Assembly (NCBI GenBank): GCA_905182995.1 | Contig: CAJJDP010000117.1 | Coordinates: forward strand, 195,589-259,588 | Direction of reading: 5' to 3' | Length of the DNA stretch: 64,000 nt | DNA from: Paramecium octaurelia | Taxonomy: Eukaryota > Ciliophora > Oligohymenophorea > Peniculida > Parameciidae | In this document: positions 1-11,423 of the stretch, piece by piece | How positions within the stretch are numbered: the first letter of the stretch is position 1 | Layout of the letters: the number at the start of each line of letters is the position of its first letter | The notes under the pieces: model-generated | Database searches by the model: none | The model's input: the letters and a program-made list of their open reading frames with translations, nothing else | Told to the model about the DNA's origin: nothing | Program-made: the position numbers and the translations under genes

Positions 1-397
1 TGGATATCATCCGACTAAGGAAACCTTATATGGTAATTAAATCCAATTATCCTAAAATAGAAATATTTTCTGAATTGGATGAAGAAGAATTAGGAGGAAT
101 AACATTTCAATACTTCTTGGGCATTCTAAATCAGGATAAAACTAAATCAGAGAAAAAGGATGCTATTAGAAGAGTTTACAGAAAGTATGATAAAAGCAAC
201 AAAGGATACATCACTTTACAAGATCTCAGATAAGTTGTGTATAAAGATTTAAAAGAGGATATTGATGAAGAAGTATTGGCTGAAGTAATAGAATAAATCC
301 GATATTCAAGATCTTTAGAAAGACTGACTCTAATCAAGATGGAAAAATGACATTTGAAGATTTTTATAACGTCATTACCAAAAAGGTGTATTATTGA
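1..397 (+). CDS. Centrin-like EF-hand calcium-binding protein, 5' partial
   Basis: The gene runs in from the left edge, so its N-terminus is missing. Introns inferred at 33-60 (28 nt) and 285-310 (26 nt, ending AAG) keep one frame and give a C-terminus like centrins. Two loops match the EF-hand consensus: DKSNKGYITLQD and DSNQDGKMTFED. The preceding repeat (FSELDEEELGGITFQYF) looks like a non-binding EF hand. The protein ends at TGA 395-397. Centrin-type proteins bind calcium in basal bodies and in the contractile infraciliary lattice of Paramecium, so a cytoskeletal role is likely but inferred. Without the second intron the frame breaks. That acceptor is CAAG rather than TAG, so the alternative is a small indel. 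Confidence 0.8.
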
Positions 398-426
398 TAT
401 TATTTATCCGTACATATTTAATTATA

Positions 427-857
427 ATGTCCTGTATTATATAATTAACCAATAGAGCAAAGCGATCCTTGTCATAGAGTATATTTCAATTTAATAAGAC
501 CCTGCTCGATAGTTACCTCATAAAATTATATTGCCTAAACTATTTGTGGAGAGAGAAAGAGCAATATCCCTTGATAGATCTACCCAAAACAAGAAGCCGA
601 TTTCGAACTCACCTAAACCTTTTACACATTCTCCTAAAATAATTGCTAAGTCAGCTTAAACAGATTTTAATCATTTGAAATTGTCATAGTGCTCCAAATA
701 ATCTGTTATTTTAGAAGGCAAACAATTTAAAAATACGATAAGTAGAAAACTCAAATAATTACCCATAAATTCCAATGACTTTTGTTACGCTGGTTTTGAA
801 ACTAGTGATACAGAATTTGATGATTTTTCTTTAGAAGCATATCTTAAAAGATAATGA
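427..857 (+). CDS. Hypothetical low-complexity protein
   Basis: Not recognised. The model starts at ATG 427 and removes introns at 434-455 (22 nt) and 479-512 (34 nt). It encodes about 124 residues, rich in Ser, Lys and Gln, ending in an acidic Asp/Glu/Phe stretch before TGA 855-857. The exons are in three frames and join cleanly only through GT...TAG introns, which supports real coding. It lies 30 bases after the EF-hand gene on the same strand. There is no signal peptide, membrane segment or known domain; disorder is likely. Confidence 0.6.
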
Positions 858-1155
858 TAATATTTTTGTGCTTAATTTTGCCATGGTATTTTAAATTTTT
901 TATATTGAATTTTAAGAAATTATGCTTGTATCACACTTATTTTATTACAATTTATTATCAAAAGATCTTAAGAACCACAATAAATTTCTCTAATAACTAT
1001 TTTTGGTTAAAAAAAATAGGAAATATTTTTTAGTCAGACACTTTAAATTAAAAAACACTGGGACTCCCTTGGAAAATATCAATTCAAGAATCAAATAAGA
1101 AAAATACAATAAAAAACAGATTTTAAAAATTTACAACAAAAATCCAATAAGTGTT

Positions 1156-2233
1156 TCAATGCGATATTACATAAGTCTCTTTATCTTCTTCTTCAGTCTA
1201 ATCTGGTTGTTAATTTGCTTTTTCATATGGAGGTTAATTTAATCCTAGTTTATCTCTGATTTTGCTTTCGTCTAACTCATCTTCATCGTCATCTTTTGAT
1301 AGAGTTAATGTTCGAAACACTTAATTGGAAAGCATCATTTTTGCTTTTTAAAGAGATAAAGATCTTGAGAGACTTTAAAATTTCCTTTGTTCATTTTATT
1401 AACATTAACTGTTGAGTGTCATAGCGTTTCTCATATTCAACACATTTGATGAAGTGCTGTTAAACTATTTAAACAAACTAGAAACTGGACGCACATCTGG
1501 TAACTTTAATAGGTACATAATGATACCTATGATAACCATATGAAAAAGGGCAAATTTAATTCGAGTTCTTAGTCTTACTTATCAAAGAAGAAATCTTTTA
1601 TTTAAAATCCATTTTCCGGATTTAAGTGAAAAGACACAACAGAATTCTTTTAATAAATCTTATTCATTACATCTACTATAATGATGTCCTTCATGTCCCT
1701 TCCCAACTTGTTTAGGTTTTTTGTTAATCCAATTTACAATGGTGTACAACTATCTCTATACATTCTGCCAATAGCTCTATTATTGGGATCAATAAAATCC
1801 ATCACTGGATCAGCATATTCTTATAGACTCGCAGTCCAAAATACTATATCGTAAAATTCATAAAGTTGCTCTATGAACTCATAAACCCCTGGTCGGATTG
1901 TTACATAGACTTTGAATAATTGGCCTTAAACAATAATCTAAGATATAATTGTATTTTACATCGATTGAAAAATCATAACCATTTATAAATTAAAATTAAC
2001 TATGAACCAATGTTTCATCCAAATCTAGAACTATAAGTTTACGTTGTCCCTAACCAAATAATTTTGAAAAGTACTAAAAATGATGATTTGGGACTATCAA
2101 TTCCCAATTGATATTTTAATTGGTTCGTTTGATGTTGCTTTGATTTCAGGAAGCTTAAGCAAGAACAAATTCTAGCCAAAAAGGACTAGCTCTTTGTTTT
2201 CTACTCTTTTTAATATATAATATTTTATTACAT
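1156..2233 (-). CDS. FCP1/SCP-like (CTD small phosphatase, HAD-family) protein
   Basis: About 335 residues with three introns (2050-2074, 1938-1959, 1504-1526). The signature LDLDETLVHS is the catalytic DxDxT motif of the NIF/FCP1/SCP phosphatases. It is followed by VTIRPGVYEFIEQLYEFYDI and FWTASLQEYADPVMD, the family's RPG and W-TAS-YAD motifs. LGRDMKDIIIVDV supplies the late conserved Asp, although the usual DNS reads DVM. Such enzymes dephosphorylate serine/threonine, for example on the RNA polymerase II C-terminal domain or on lipin. The C-terminal 100 residues are Gln/Asp-rich and family-variable. The start at 2233 is the first ATG on the exon that splices in frame to the catalytic core; an earlier exon cannot be excluded. 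Confidence 0.88.
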
Positions 2234-3541
2234 AAAAATTAATGAAATGCAACGAAGTCCAATAATTAAAATAATCAATACAACTTTGTCAATAACTCTT
2301 AATACATAGAATTTGATTCAACCATTTAAATCAATCATTTCAAAGAGAACCTAATTATTAAAACGCATTAATTTTGGTAAAAGTTTTTATAAAACTAGAG
2401 AGTTAAGATGAATGAGATGGCAGTAAACTCAAATTTCTATCCTTAGTTATTCATTTATTTACTATCATTAGATTCATAAATTTACACACAATTAATTTTT
2501 GTTTTATCAATATAATTTTATAATTTTAGATACTATTTTGAACTAATATTTTGAAATCTAGGCATTTTATTATTTTTTCAAGAACAACAGATAATGTAAT
2601 AAGTTTTCTATTAGAGGATCCTTGATTCTCATCATATCTTTGAATTTATGAATACTTAAATGATTGTAAATCTGAAACAAATGGCATTGAATTCTTTGAG
2701 AAACAGAAAGCACTTTCATTAAGATACCATTTAATTCGTGATAATCATAAAATGATAAGGGAGTTTCATGTTATTATTGAAATTATATGACTTAATAATG
2801 AAATATATACATAAATAAATAAATTTTATAAGCAATTTAAAAACCTGTTACTTTAGGTTCTTATATATAATTCTTGATTTATCTCAATTATTAATTAAAA
2901 GGGTCATGAATTAAAGAAAAATCTATTTCGGTTCATGAAAATTCTATCTTAAGATTCACTTCAATAATATTACTTAAATATATTAATATTTTGATTTTTA
3001 ATAATGAAAGCTAAATTCTTAATTTATTAAAACTAGTTACTTTTGAGTTTATTATTTTAGAGTAAACTGAATTTGAAATATAAAATCTTTTAATAATATT
3101 GCTAAACTTTATTGTACTATGTTAAATTCTAAATATGAAGTTAAAAATAGTTCTGGAGTAATAAAAATATTTCCCTAATAGACTTTATTATAAGTTATCT
3201 CATTTCCTTATTCCTTTTCAGAAGAGAAATTACATCTTAATTGAAATAGTATTTTAGCGTTCCCTAAAACCCATAGTATTATTTTAACACTTAATATAAA
3301 AGTAAAGAATGAGCATTATGATAAAACCCAATGTAATATCAAGAGAGATATAAATGACTTTAATTTCTTTAATAAAGTTAATTTCACTTATGATATACTG
3401 AATTATAACTCGTATTCTTTTAGAGAACTTATTTTGACTCACTTATAAATCCTTTCATAAAGTATTGATTTTGCATAATTTTTATTATTATTTAAATTAA
3501 AGTTGTTAATAAATAAAATTAATCATAAAATAACATCAAAA
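2234..3541. other. AT-rich intergenic stretch between divergent genes
   Basis: About 1.3 kb without a convincing gene on either strand. It lies between the phosphatase gene (leftward) and the RING-like gene (rightward), so both promoters should be here. The sequence is mostly homopolymeric A/T with short open stretches under 40 codons and no repeat or structured element that I can support. Confidence 0.55.
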
Positions 3542-4788
3542 ATGTCTGAAGAAGATGAAGTAATATGTGAACAATGCTAAACCGTCCCAACACAATTTGT
3601 TATATTAGATTGCGAGCATAAATTTTGTTTATTTTGCATTTCACATGCTTTTCACAAAGATGACAGTGGAGTGCCTTGTCTAAAATGCAATGCTCCAACT
3701 GTTTTAGATCACGAGTCACTTTAAGCTGTCCAACAAACAAAAGAATCACAATCATAACTATCAAAGACATAGCCCAATTACAATGTTAAACCTTTTACCA
3801 CAGAGAAGAGATAATATGTTTAACCAATTTAGGAGGATCCTACTATAAAAGGTCATCCTTGCTTAGAGAAATTAAATTTAGCAGTTGAAAGGAGTTTGGA
3901 TAAGATAAGGAACATTCAATTCGATAAATAGTAAGTAAAGGATAAGTGTTAAACATAAAAAAATGACATAGACACAGAATTTAAAGCTTTACACATGTAC
4001 TTAGATTCAAAATAAGAGGAATTTCAAAATCAATTGTCTAATATTGAGACTACATATTTGAATGAACTTACTAAGGATGAAGAAGTTTAGGTAATATTTT
4101 AAAGTAGTTTAAGCAATTAGATATTGAGGAAATGAGCATAATAAAGAATGAAATCAAGGCAATTTTGAAAAGCTAGGATGGTTAAGATATATACACATTC
4201 AAATAATTAGTGGCGACAGTGGATGGAATAGTATAGGATAAATAGTTATCAATAAAACAACTAGTAATTATAATAAATTACTATTTAAGAACTTGTTCAA
4301 ACAAATGTAGGATGAAATGTAGTAACTGTCAAAAAAATAGGCTCAGTTTTATTAGGATTTCAGAAGATTTTTTAATATTTTATAGCCTCTTTAAGTATCT
4401 TTAGTATAAAATTATGCCAGTCCAATAAAATTAGAATATGGGGGTTCAATTACAAGGTATTTTGAATTATAAAAATAGTGACATTTAAGAGAAGATTAGG
4501 GAATTGAAGCACAGGAATTCCAGATCGATGAACACTTCTTAACTGAACAACTCTAGATCTTAGAATTCTCCACCTAAGAATACTTTTCTGAATGAAGAGA
4601 TCAACATATCTAGGAAAGTAAGTCGAGAGTAGGCTAACATTGTGCAACAAAGGAAATTGGGGACTTCACCTATGGATGCAAAAACTGTATTACAAAGTTC
4701 AATGAAGCATAATAATAAATCAAATTCAAAATTCAACAAAATTTTAAATAGTCCCCTTACACTTGCTGGATTTTCATATTTGACTTGA
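3542..4788 (+). CDS. RING-like zinc-finger and coiled-coil protein
   Basis: About 391 residues. An N-terminal C-x2-C (CEQC), CEHKFCLFC and C-x2-C (CLKC) pattern within the first 50 residues looks like a C3HC4-type RING, suggesting a ubiquitin-ligase role by family analogy. The remainder is Lys/Glu/Gln-rich with predicted coiled coil and a Ser/Asn-rich tail. Introns are inferred at about 4085-4107, 4264-4289 (ends AAG) and 4457-4478. The first could instead be a 17-nt intron at 4091-4107; both choices keep frame. The second and third are required because the unspliced frame changes. Stop is TGA 4786-4788. The zinc ligands are seen in the sequence; the substrate is unknown. Confidence 0.72.
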
Positions 4789-5055
4789 TTTAGTACTTTA
4801 TAGCTATAATTTATTAAAACCTATAATATCAGTAAATAATAAACTGGACTTATTTAATTATTTTGCTATATATATTAATTATGACATATTTATATTAAAA
4901 AATTAAAATAACTTTAAACATTAATTTAATGCATAAATTTCATTATTATAAAGCTACCAACAATCTTTGTAATAGGGATGTATTCAGATTTCAAACTACA
5001 ATTGTACTTTCTAACGAATTTTGCCAGTATTTCTAAATTAAATTATTATTAATAT

Positions 5056-6782
5056 ATGTTTCAGGAATTCATTTCATAACTTGGCACATTCAAAAATGCT
5101 GAAATTCCTTTTTATTTTAGAAATCAATTTAAAATCAAAGACAATTTCATAAATCCAAACAGCAAGTATTTCGATGGTATTGTACAAAAGTAAGAAATCA
5201 ATATATAAAAAACAACAGATTGATTTAAGAGGAAAAGTAAGGTATAAAGAGAAAATGGGATAAGTAATGTAAAATGATGTTCATATGGGTGTTAAGCAAG
5301 TATTTTCAAATCAAAAATCAGAAATCCATCAACCCAAACAAGGAGGAATGGCTTGAGCTTGCAAGTATCTTAAAAACTGATGAAACCATTCTCAAATAAA
5401 GATGGATCACACTAATAAACCCTGTTCAGAAAAGTATAAACTGGGATTCTCAAGAAGATGACATCATCCGTTCATTGATGAAGTAAAATATCAATAAAAC
5501 AAAATAGTGAATAAGATGAGAAACATATATGGACATTTATTGCCTTGGAGTTATACAACAAAAATGGTGGTCAATTTATTAGAACCCCTAAGTAAGTTAG
5601 AGAAAGGTGGATGAATTACCTCAACCCTAAATTGAATAAGTAAGTATCAAAATTTATACCTTAGAGCAAATTGGACTTAAAAGGAAGATATCCAATTATT
5701 GATCAACATAGTAAATCATGGCAAAAGATGGTCATAATTATCAACACTCTTGCAAGGAAGAACTGAAAATCAAGTCAAGAATAGGTATCCCAATTTAATA
5801 TAAATTTAAGATTCAAAAGCTTAATGCAGAAGATATACAAAGATGAAGACGATGATGAATTAGATGAACTTCAAGCTATACAAGATTATCTAAAGAAATT
5901 AGGAGTTTTTTCTGAAGAATTCGCAGGAGATCCAAATATTTAAAAAAACCAATCTTTCCAAACCTTCAAGTAGAAAGTCCGAAAACTCCATATCTAGATC
6001 AAGCATCCAAAAAAAACAACGAAGAAAAAGAAACTCATTAAAGCTAATCTCAAAACCTTAAAAAAATAGTCAGAATCAATTAATTAAGAATTTATTATTT
6101 AAAATAATTCATTAAATCAAAAAGAAAATAATGAGCCCGTCCCTAATGTTTAAGTTTCCAACATACCAAATGACATTCATCGATAAGATTAACAATAATA
6201 AGTCTAATAACAAACTTAAATTTCAGAAATTAATGGTATTCAAACACCGAGTACTTTAAATAATTGTTTCTTGCACTTTCTCCAATAACCATATTAGTTC
6301 GATGTCTAATAATAAAATTAGAATTAGTTGATCTATCAAAGTTATAGAAATTAAATGGAAGAATTACAACAGTATTAATATAAAATTATGATGGAATAAT
6401 ATATGAAACAGTTTCAAACTAATTATAATGCCGTATCACCAATTTCGATGATTAATCAAACTCCCATGACTTACACACCTACACAACAATATCAATTGTA
6501 TTATAACACATTTACATCACCATAATGGAATTGTAGTCCTAACTTAATAGATATCAATTCCCCTAAATTATAAAATTTCTATTGGTAAAATCAATAGTAG
6601 CATTATGATTAATTCTAAAATGAACAAATGAGACAAATGCAATATGTATTTACCCTTATTAATTTTAGAATCATAAATTAGAATTTTTAAATTCGAATAG
6701 CCTTGTGGATGACTGGAAAAGAAAAAGAGATAATTAGAAATAGAATTCACAATTTTAATTTATGGGTTCATTAGATTAATGA
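5056..6782 (+). CDS. R1R2R3-type Myb DNA-binding transcription factor
   Basis: About 532 residues with five introns (5190-5218, 5483-5507, 5640-5664, 5785-5810, 6646-6668). Three Myb repeats lie in the N-terminal third. The second carries INWDSQEDDIIRSLM and ends RTPKQVRERWMNYLNP. The third is close to consensus: ANWTQKEDIQLLINIV, HGKRWSQLSTLLQGRTENQ, then VKNRF. Regular Trp spacing and the recognition-helix ending support sequence-specific DNA binding in the nucleus. The first repeat (NPNKEEWLELASILKTDE) is weaker. The C-terminal half is glutamine-rich with many TAA/TAG codons, as in activation domains. Spliced exon length is divisible by three. Confidence 0.9.
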
Positions 6783-8028
6783 TAACATGATTAATTCTTA
6801 TATCTTGAATAGATCAAAAATTATTTTATTCATCTGATATATATCTTGAATTTCAGATTTAGCCTTGCTTATACAAAACTCCAATTATTACTTAATCTGT
6901 TTGGTTTAATAAGTGATATAAAATATTCAAAATAAATTGTTTAAAGCTCTCTCATTTTTGTTTATGCTAAAAGAATCCCTTAATAAACTCTTAAAAGTTT
7001 AAATTATTTAATAAAGGATAAATTAAAGGATTTTGGCTATCCTTAATTTTATTCTCAAATTCTAATAATTATTAAAAATATTAATTTTACATATGAAAAA
7101 TAATGAATAAATTAACTTTAAAATTAATTGAAAGCCAAAATTTTCTTCAAGTTAAAATTTATTAATTAATTGATATCCTAAAAATGTGCAAATGTTTATA
7201 TCAATAAAGTTGTGCTAGATTTAAGTAATTAGATCATTCTCTCATTTACAATATTTAAATTACTTATATAGCTTCCAAAGTATGAATATTAAAAGAATCT
7301 ATTAAGAATTCAATTATAATACTTTGTCTATCAAGTTATGGCTTCGTTAGAAAAAGTTTTAATTAGCTTCATACTTTCTATATAAAGATTCTATTGTTTA
7401 CCTTTGATTTTTTGTTATTCCAATAAATAATTCAGATTTTACTCTTGTTTAAAGTCTCAAGGATTAAAATCTATCTTATCTCAATAATATTGAATAGATG
7501 GTTTAGATTTCAAGTTAAGTATTAAGAAAATCTTATAAAACTATGAAATTATATTTTATTAATAGTGGTGCATTGTCTTTAAATACAAACAGTCATGAAG
7601 TAGTCATATTATTCAAATTTTTATAATTTCGATGTGTCACCTGTCGATTTAAAATAGCTTTACTATAAAATATATATTTAATAGAAATTCAAATAAAATA
7701 TATAAAATACAAATTTTTAAATATTCAATAAAATCCTTCTCAATTTTATTCAATATTTAAATACCAAAAGCATATTTTAATAAATTTATCTAAAAAATTG
7801 AAAAGGAATTATGAAAATTCTCATATTTATTAAAATCTAGAAATCTGATTTATAGGGTTTTTAAATTGGAAGTCTTCAAGAATGAGAAATCCCTAGGTTC
7901 ACTATTTGCATAGGACGAGATAAAACAATTCCTTAATGAAATTAAAACAACCAAAAATATATAATAAAAAAATACATTTTTCTACTAAAATTAAAAAAGG
8001 ATCAAATTTGAGATATGAAAAATACAGC
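6783..8028. other. AT-rich intergenic stretch
   Basis: About 1.25 kb between the 3' end of the Myb gene and the 3' end of the leftward gene at 8029. Short open stretches exist on the plus strand near 7340-7500, but none has a supported start, splice structure or recognisable product. They may be decayed coding sequence. Confidence 0.45.
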
Positions 8029-8418
8029 TCATTAAACCAATAGTTGACTTTGATTAGATAACTCCTTGACTTTCTACACAATCCTATCTTATGCATGCTT
8101 ACTGTTATTGTATATAGGATTATATTTCATATTTTGCCCACAACATCCAGCTAAAAAGAGGACTTCTAATTTAATAGGTTTCCCTAATTCATATGTTTCA
8201 TAAATCTTCCAGCTCTTACTAATATTACAGATGCTTGTTAGGACAAAGTCTTAAGCTTTTCCAAATTTATAACCATTATGCACAACATATTATTCTTAGT
8301 TTTGGGTTGTTAAAATAATGCCATAATGGATCGGTTCTTCTGCATCAGATTTTGATATTCTTTAAGTAAGTTCGACTTTAACAACTTATAAACACAAAAT
8401 TTCTTTGAACTATTTCAT
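8029..8418 (-). CDS. Small hypothetical protein, possible LRAT/papain-like fold
   Basis: An intronless 129-residue ORF from ATG (plus-strand CAT 8416-8418) to TGA (8029-8031). It contains HYGIIL, then VVHNGYKFG, and later GCCGQNMKYN. The order His-Tyr-Gly, second His, Cys resembles the catalytic arrangement of permuted papain-like LRAT/NlpC-P60 proteins (HYGIY ... VIH ... NC), but the match is short and the Cys context is unusual. Activity is speculative. The 5' half of the gene (8229-8418) lies inside the duplicated block described at 8229-9571, so a truncated copy recurs downstream. Reading frame and composition support a real gene. Confidence 0.6.
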
Positions 8419-8917
8419 TTACTTTTAATTATTAAAAGTTATTTTCAAAATCTACCTCTTATATAGATTTATTTGTATTAATACAACAATAAGCCTTTTA
8501 TACTTGAAATTTATCATGATTAATAGAATTTCTTGTTATTCAATTTGTATAGAAATCTCATTATAAATATTCAAATGAATTAATTTTAGATATTTGATCA
8601 ATGCTCATATCAAAACACCTTTTATTTTGAATAAATGCAAATATAAAGACAAAATCTTGAAATCTAATTCTATAATTATTATGGCTAAAAAAAAAATTAA
8701 TTTATCTTGATTTAAGAAATTATTGAAGCAGGAATTCATATCATAAATATAACCTAATTCTATTTTTCAATGCTTTTTGTAGTAATTAAATATATAATGA
8801 AATAATATGACTCATAATTAAAGACTTCAAAGGTTAGAGTTTCCAATATTGGTAATTATTCAGTTATTATTTATCTATATTTATATATATTTTAATTTAT
8901 ATTTTATAATAATAAAT

Positions 8918-9283
8918 ATGGCTTCTCAAGCTATTGCAAAAGATTTGTATACATATACAAATGATGAGAGGTTCAGTATCTATTAATATGCAATCTAGCT
9001 TATAATTGATGATCTACTCAATTAAAGGGAATCAGGTATGCAAAGATCAAAGAAAAAGTTTCAATCTCTGCAGATCAACACCTTTGGGAAAGCATGTTGA
9101 ACCTGAGTTTTGCAAAGATAGTGCGATATCATTCATTGATTGCTTTTTGGGAGTGTATTCATTCTTTACTATTATTAAAGTCAAAGGAATGCGAAGTGTC
9201 ATTAGCAATTTTAGAAAGTATTTGACATTGCCAAAACAGGTCAGTATGCTTAAGAAAGTTTGGAAGATTATTTGAAATGTTGA
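8918..9283 (+). CDS. Twin CX9C (CHCH) protein, NDUFA8-like complex I subunit (copy 1)
   Basis: 95 residues with three introns (8971-8998, 9153-9180, 9218-9239). The core has two C-x9-C helices, CKDQRKSFNLC and CKDSAISFIDC, the disulfide-linked coiled-coil-helix fold of intermembrane-space proteins imported by Mia40. The motif NLCRSTPL resembles the first CX9C of NDUFA8 (subunit of NADH:ubiquinone oxidoreductase). After the third intron the protein ends in ...SLEDYLKC. Without splicing the frame would run into non-conserved sequence, so the introns are well supported. An identical copy lies at 10262-10627 and is probably the same locus. Confidence 0.75.
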
Positions 9284-9327
9284 ATACGATTATACAAAAG
9301 TATCCAAAAATATTATTTTTATATATA

Positions 9328-9571
9328 TCATTTTAAGCTCATCTGAGTTAACTATTTATCAAAAGCCCTTTAGCCTTCTTTTTCGACTGTCCCTCTCTCT
9401 TGATTTGTGATCAATTACACATTATTAGGCTTCAAATAAGTGAACATGGTATGCCTATATATTAGTTATAAGTGTATATGTTTTTTATATTCATAATACT
9501 CCTAATATTTTACAAATTCTTTAAAATCATAAAATAACCAAGGCATATCACTCACAGTCTTGTTGTATTTC
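9328..9571 (-). pseudogene. 5'-truncated copy of the small leftward gene at 10672-10932
   Basis: Identical to the C-terminal part of the ORF at 10672-10932, but the sequence stops at the N (9572) before reaching the start codon. The truncation comes from the contig end, not from biological decay. Confidence 0.85.
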
Positions 9572-9572
9572 N

Positions 9573-9762
9573 AGATGCTTGTTAGGACAAAGTCTTAAGC
9601 TTTTCCAAATTTATAACCATTATGCACAACATATTATTCTTAGTTTTGGGTTGTTAAAATAATGCCATAATGGATCGGTTCTTCTGCATCAGATTTTGAT
9701 ATTCTTTAAGTAAGTTCGACTTTAACAACTTATAAACACAAAATTTCTTTGAACTATTTCAT
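9573..9762 (-). pseudogene. 3'-truncated copy of the LRAT-like ORF
   Basis: Begins at the same ATG (plus-strand CAT 9760-9762) as the complete ORF at 8029-8418 but is cut by the N at 9572 after about 63 codons. It is an assembly remnant of that gene rather than a separate locus. Confidence 0.85.
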
Positions 9763-10261
9763 TTACTTTTAATTATTAAAAGTTATTTTCAAAATCTACC
9801 TCTTATATAGATTTATTTGTATTAATACAACAATAAGCCTTTTATACTTGAAATTTATCATGATTAATAGAATTTCTTGTTATTCAATTTGTATAGAAAT
9901 CTCATTATAAATATTCAAATGAATTAATTTTAGATATTTGATCAATGCTCATATCAAAACACCTTTTATTTTGAATAAATGCAAATATAAAGACAAAATC
10001 TTGAAATCTAATTCTATAATTATTATGGCTAAAAAAAAAATTAATTTATCTTGATTTAAGAAATTATTGAAGCAGGAATTCATATCATAAATATAACCTA
10101 ATTCTATTTTTCAATGCTTTTTGTAGTAATTAAATATATAATGAAATAATATGACTCATAATTAAAGACTTCAAAGGTTAGAGTTTCCAATATTGGTAAT
10201 TATTCAGTTATTATTTATCTATATTTATATATATTTTAATTTATATTTTATAATAATAAAT

Positions 10262-10627
10262 ATGGCTTCTCAAGCTATTGCAAAAGATTTGTATACATAT
10301 ACAAATGATGAGAGGTTCAGTATCTATTAATATGCAATCTAGCTTATAATTGATGATCTACTCAATTAAAGGGAATCAGGTATGCAAAGATCAAAGAAAA
10401 AGTTTCAATCTCTGCAGATCAACACCTTTGGGAAAGCATGTTGAACCTGAGTTTTGCAAAGATAGTGCGATATCATTCATTGATTGCTTTTTGGGAGTGT
10501 ATTCATTCTTTACTATTATTAAAGTCAAAGGAATGCGAAGTGTCATTAGCAATTTTAGAAAGTATTTGACATTGCCAAAACAGGTCAGTATGCTTAAGAA
10601 AGTTTGGAAGATTATTTGAAATGTTGA
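10262..10627 (+). CDS. Twin CX9C (CHCH) protein, NDUFA8-like (copy 2)
   Basis: Base-for-base repeat of 8918-9283 shifted by 1,344, with the same introns at 10315-10342, 10497-10524 and 10562-10583 and the same 95-residue product. Because the surrounding 1.3 kb is also identical and the copies are separated only by one N, I count it as the same gene represented twice. Confidence 0.75.
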
Positions 10628-10671
10628 ATACGATTATACAAAAGTATCCAAAAATATTATTTTTATATATA

Positions 10672-10932
10672 TCATTTTAAGCTCATCTGAGTTAACTATT
10701 TATCAAAAGCCCTTTAGCCTTCTTTTTCGACTGTCCCTCTCTCTTGATTTGTGATCAATTACACATTATTAGGCTTCAAATAAGTGAACATGGTATGCCT
10801 ATATATTAGTTATAAGTGTATATGTTTTTTATATTCATAATACTCCTAATATTTTACAAATTCTTTAAAATCATAAAATAACCAAGGCATATCACTCACA
10901 GTCTTGTTGTATTTCTCTTCGTTCTCTTCCAT
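10672..10932 (-). CDS. Small hypothetical protein
   Basis: An intronless ORF of 86 residues from ATG (plus-strand CAT 10930-10932) to TGA (10672-10674). It starts MEENEEKYNKTVSDMPWLFY and is rich in Tyr, Lys and Gln. Not recognised. It converges with the CX9C gene, leaving about 45 bases between their stops. Charged termini and a central aromatic stretch suggest a small soluble or peripheral protein. This is the complete version; copy 1 lacks its start. Confidence 0.6.
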
Positions 10933-10993
10933 TTTAATATAAATTATTCCCAACTACTAAATATCTCGTTTATTTTTTGTAGAATTCAACTGC

Positions 10994-11423
10994 TCAATAG
11001 CTCAATTTATTAACAATGGTAGTGTAAATCTTAACTGTGTTAACACCATTAGTTCCAAAGTACTAACCCACCACTCTAACATTTTTGAGGTTGGGTTCAC
11101 CAGTTGGCCTTTCAACAGATTGAAAAGATGTACCAATTTAGCCATTACTTTCTAGATAATATAATATTTAAGAATCTGTTATATATAATCCTGTATTACA
11201 TTGATTCCTTACTAAAAGCAAGGAATTAATCGAGAGTTCAAATTATTAAGCCTTTTAGGAATTTCATAAGGTTTGGTTCTTAATATAAATTTTCTAGAAA
11301 ATAAAACAAGTTATTATGTTTCTTTACAAATATATTATCTTATAGATTTATATTTGTTAAAATTGGTTTAATAGATTAATCAATAATAAATTAAATTGTT
11401 AGTTATTATATACAATAAAGAAC
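10994..11423 (-). pseudogene. Coding remnant or unresolved multi-exon gene
   Basis: On the minus strand the stretch ending at TGA 10994-10996 reads well as protein: ITDSQILYYLESNGQIGT, then SVERPTGEPNLKNVRVVG. Upstream, coding-like sequence continues in other frames (for example TKPYEIPKRLNNLNS), but TGA codons intervene. I could not find a start codon and introns that join the pieces in frame. It lies directly downstream of the stop of the gene at 11424-12437. It may be a decayed gene, a gene with an undetected splice pattern, or a sequencing-damaged exon. No function recognised. Confidence 0.35.

Larger units (their letters stand above)
8229..9571. repeat. Exact 1,343-bp direct duplication, copy 1
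   Basis: Bases 8229-9571 recur at 9573-10915 without any difference that I can find, offset by 1,344. The copies are separated only by the single N at 9572. Genes are cut at the copy boundaries: copy 1 loses the 5' end of the gene that is complete at 10672-10932, and copy 2 loses the 3' half of the gene that is complete at 8029-8418. This is the pattern of two contigs whose overlapping ends were placed end to end rather than merged. Confidence 0.93.
9573..10915. repeat. Exact 1,343-bp direct duplication, copy 2
   Basis: Second copy of 8229-9571. Its left edge cuts the leftward gene complete at 8029-8418. Its right edge continues into unique sequence that completes the gene at 10672-10932. 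See copy 1 for the assembly interpretation. Confidence 0.93.

Noticed and set aside
4450-4650. Minus-strand 66-codon ORF
   Set aside because: Antisense to the 3' exon of the RING-like gene.
7340-7500. Small plus-strand gene starting MASLEKVLIS
   Set aside because: Low-complexity, no splice support, no downstream continuation; chance ORF or remnant.
8229-10915. Real tandem gene duplication of the CX9C gene
   Set aside because: Identity with the single N and reciprocal truncation fits an unmerged contig overlap better; left open in the findings.
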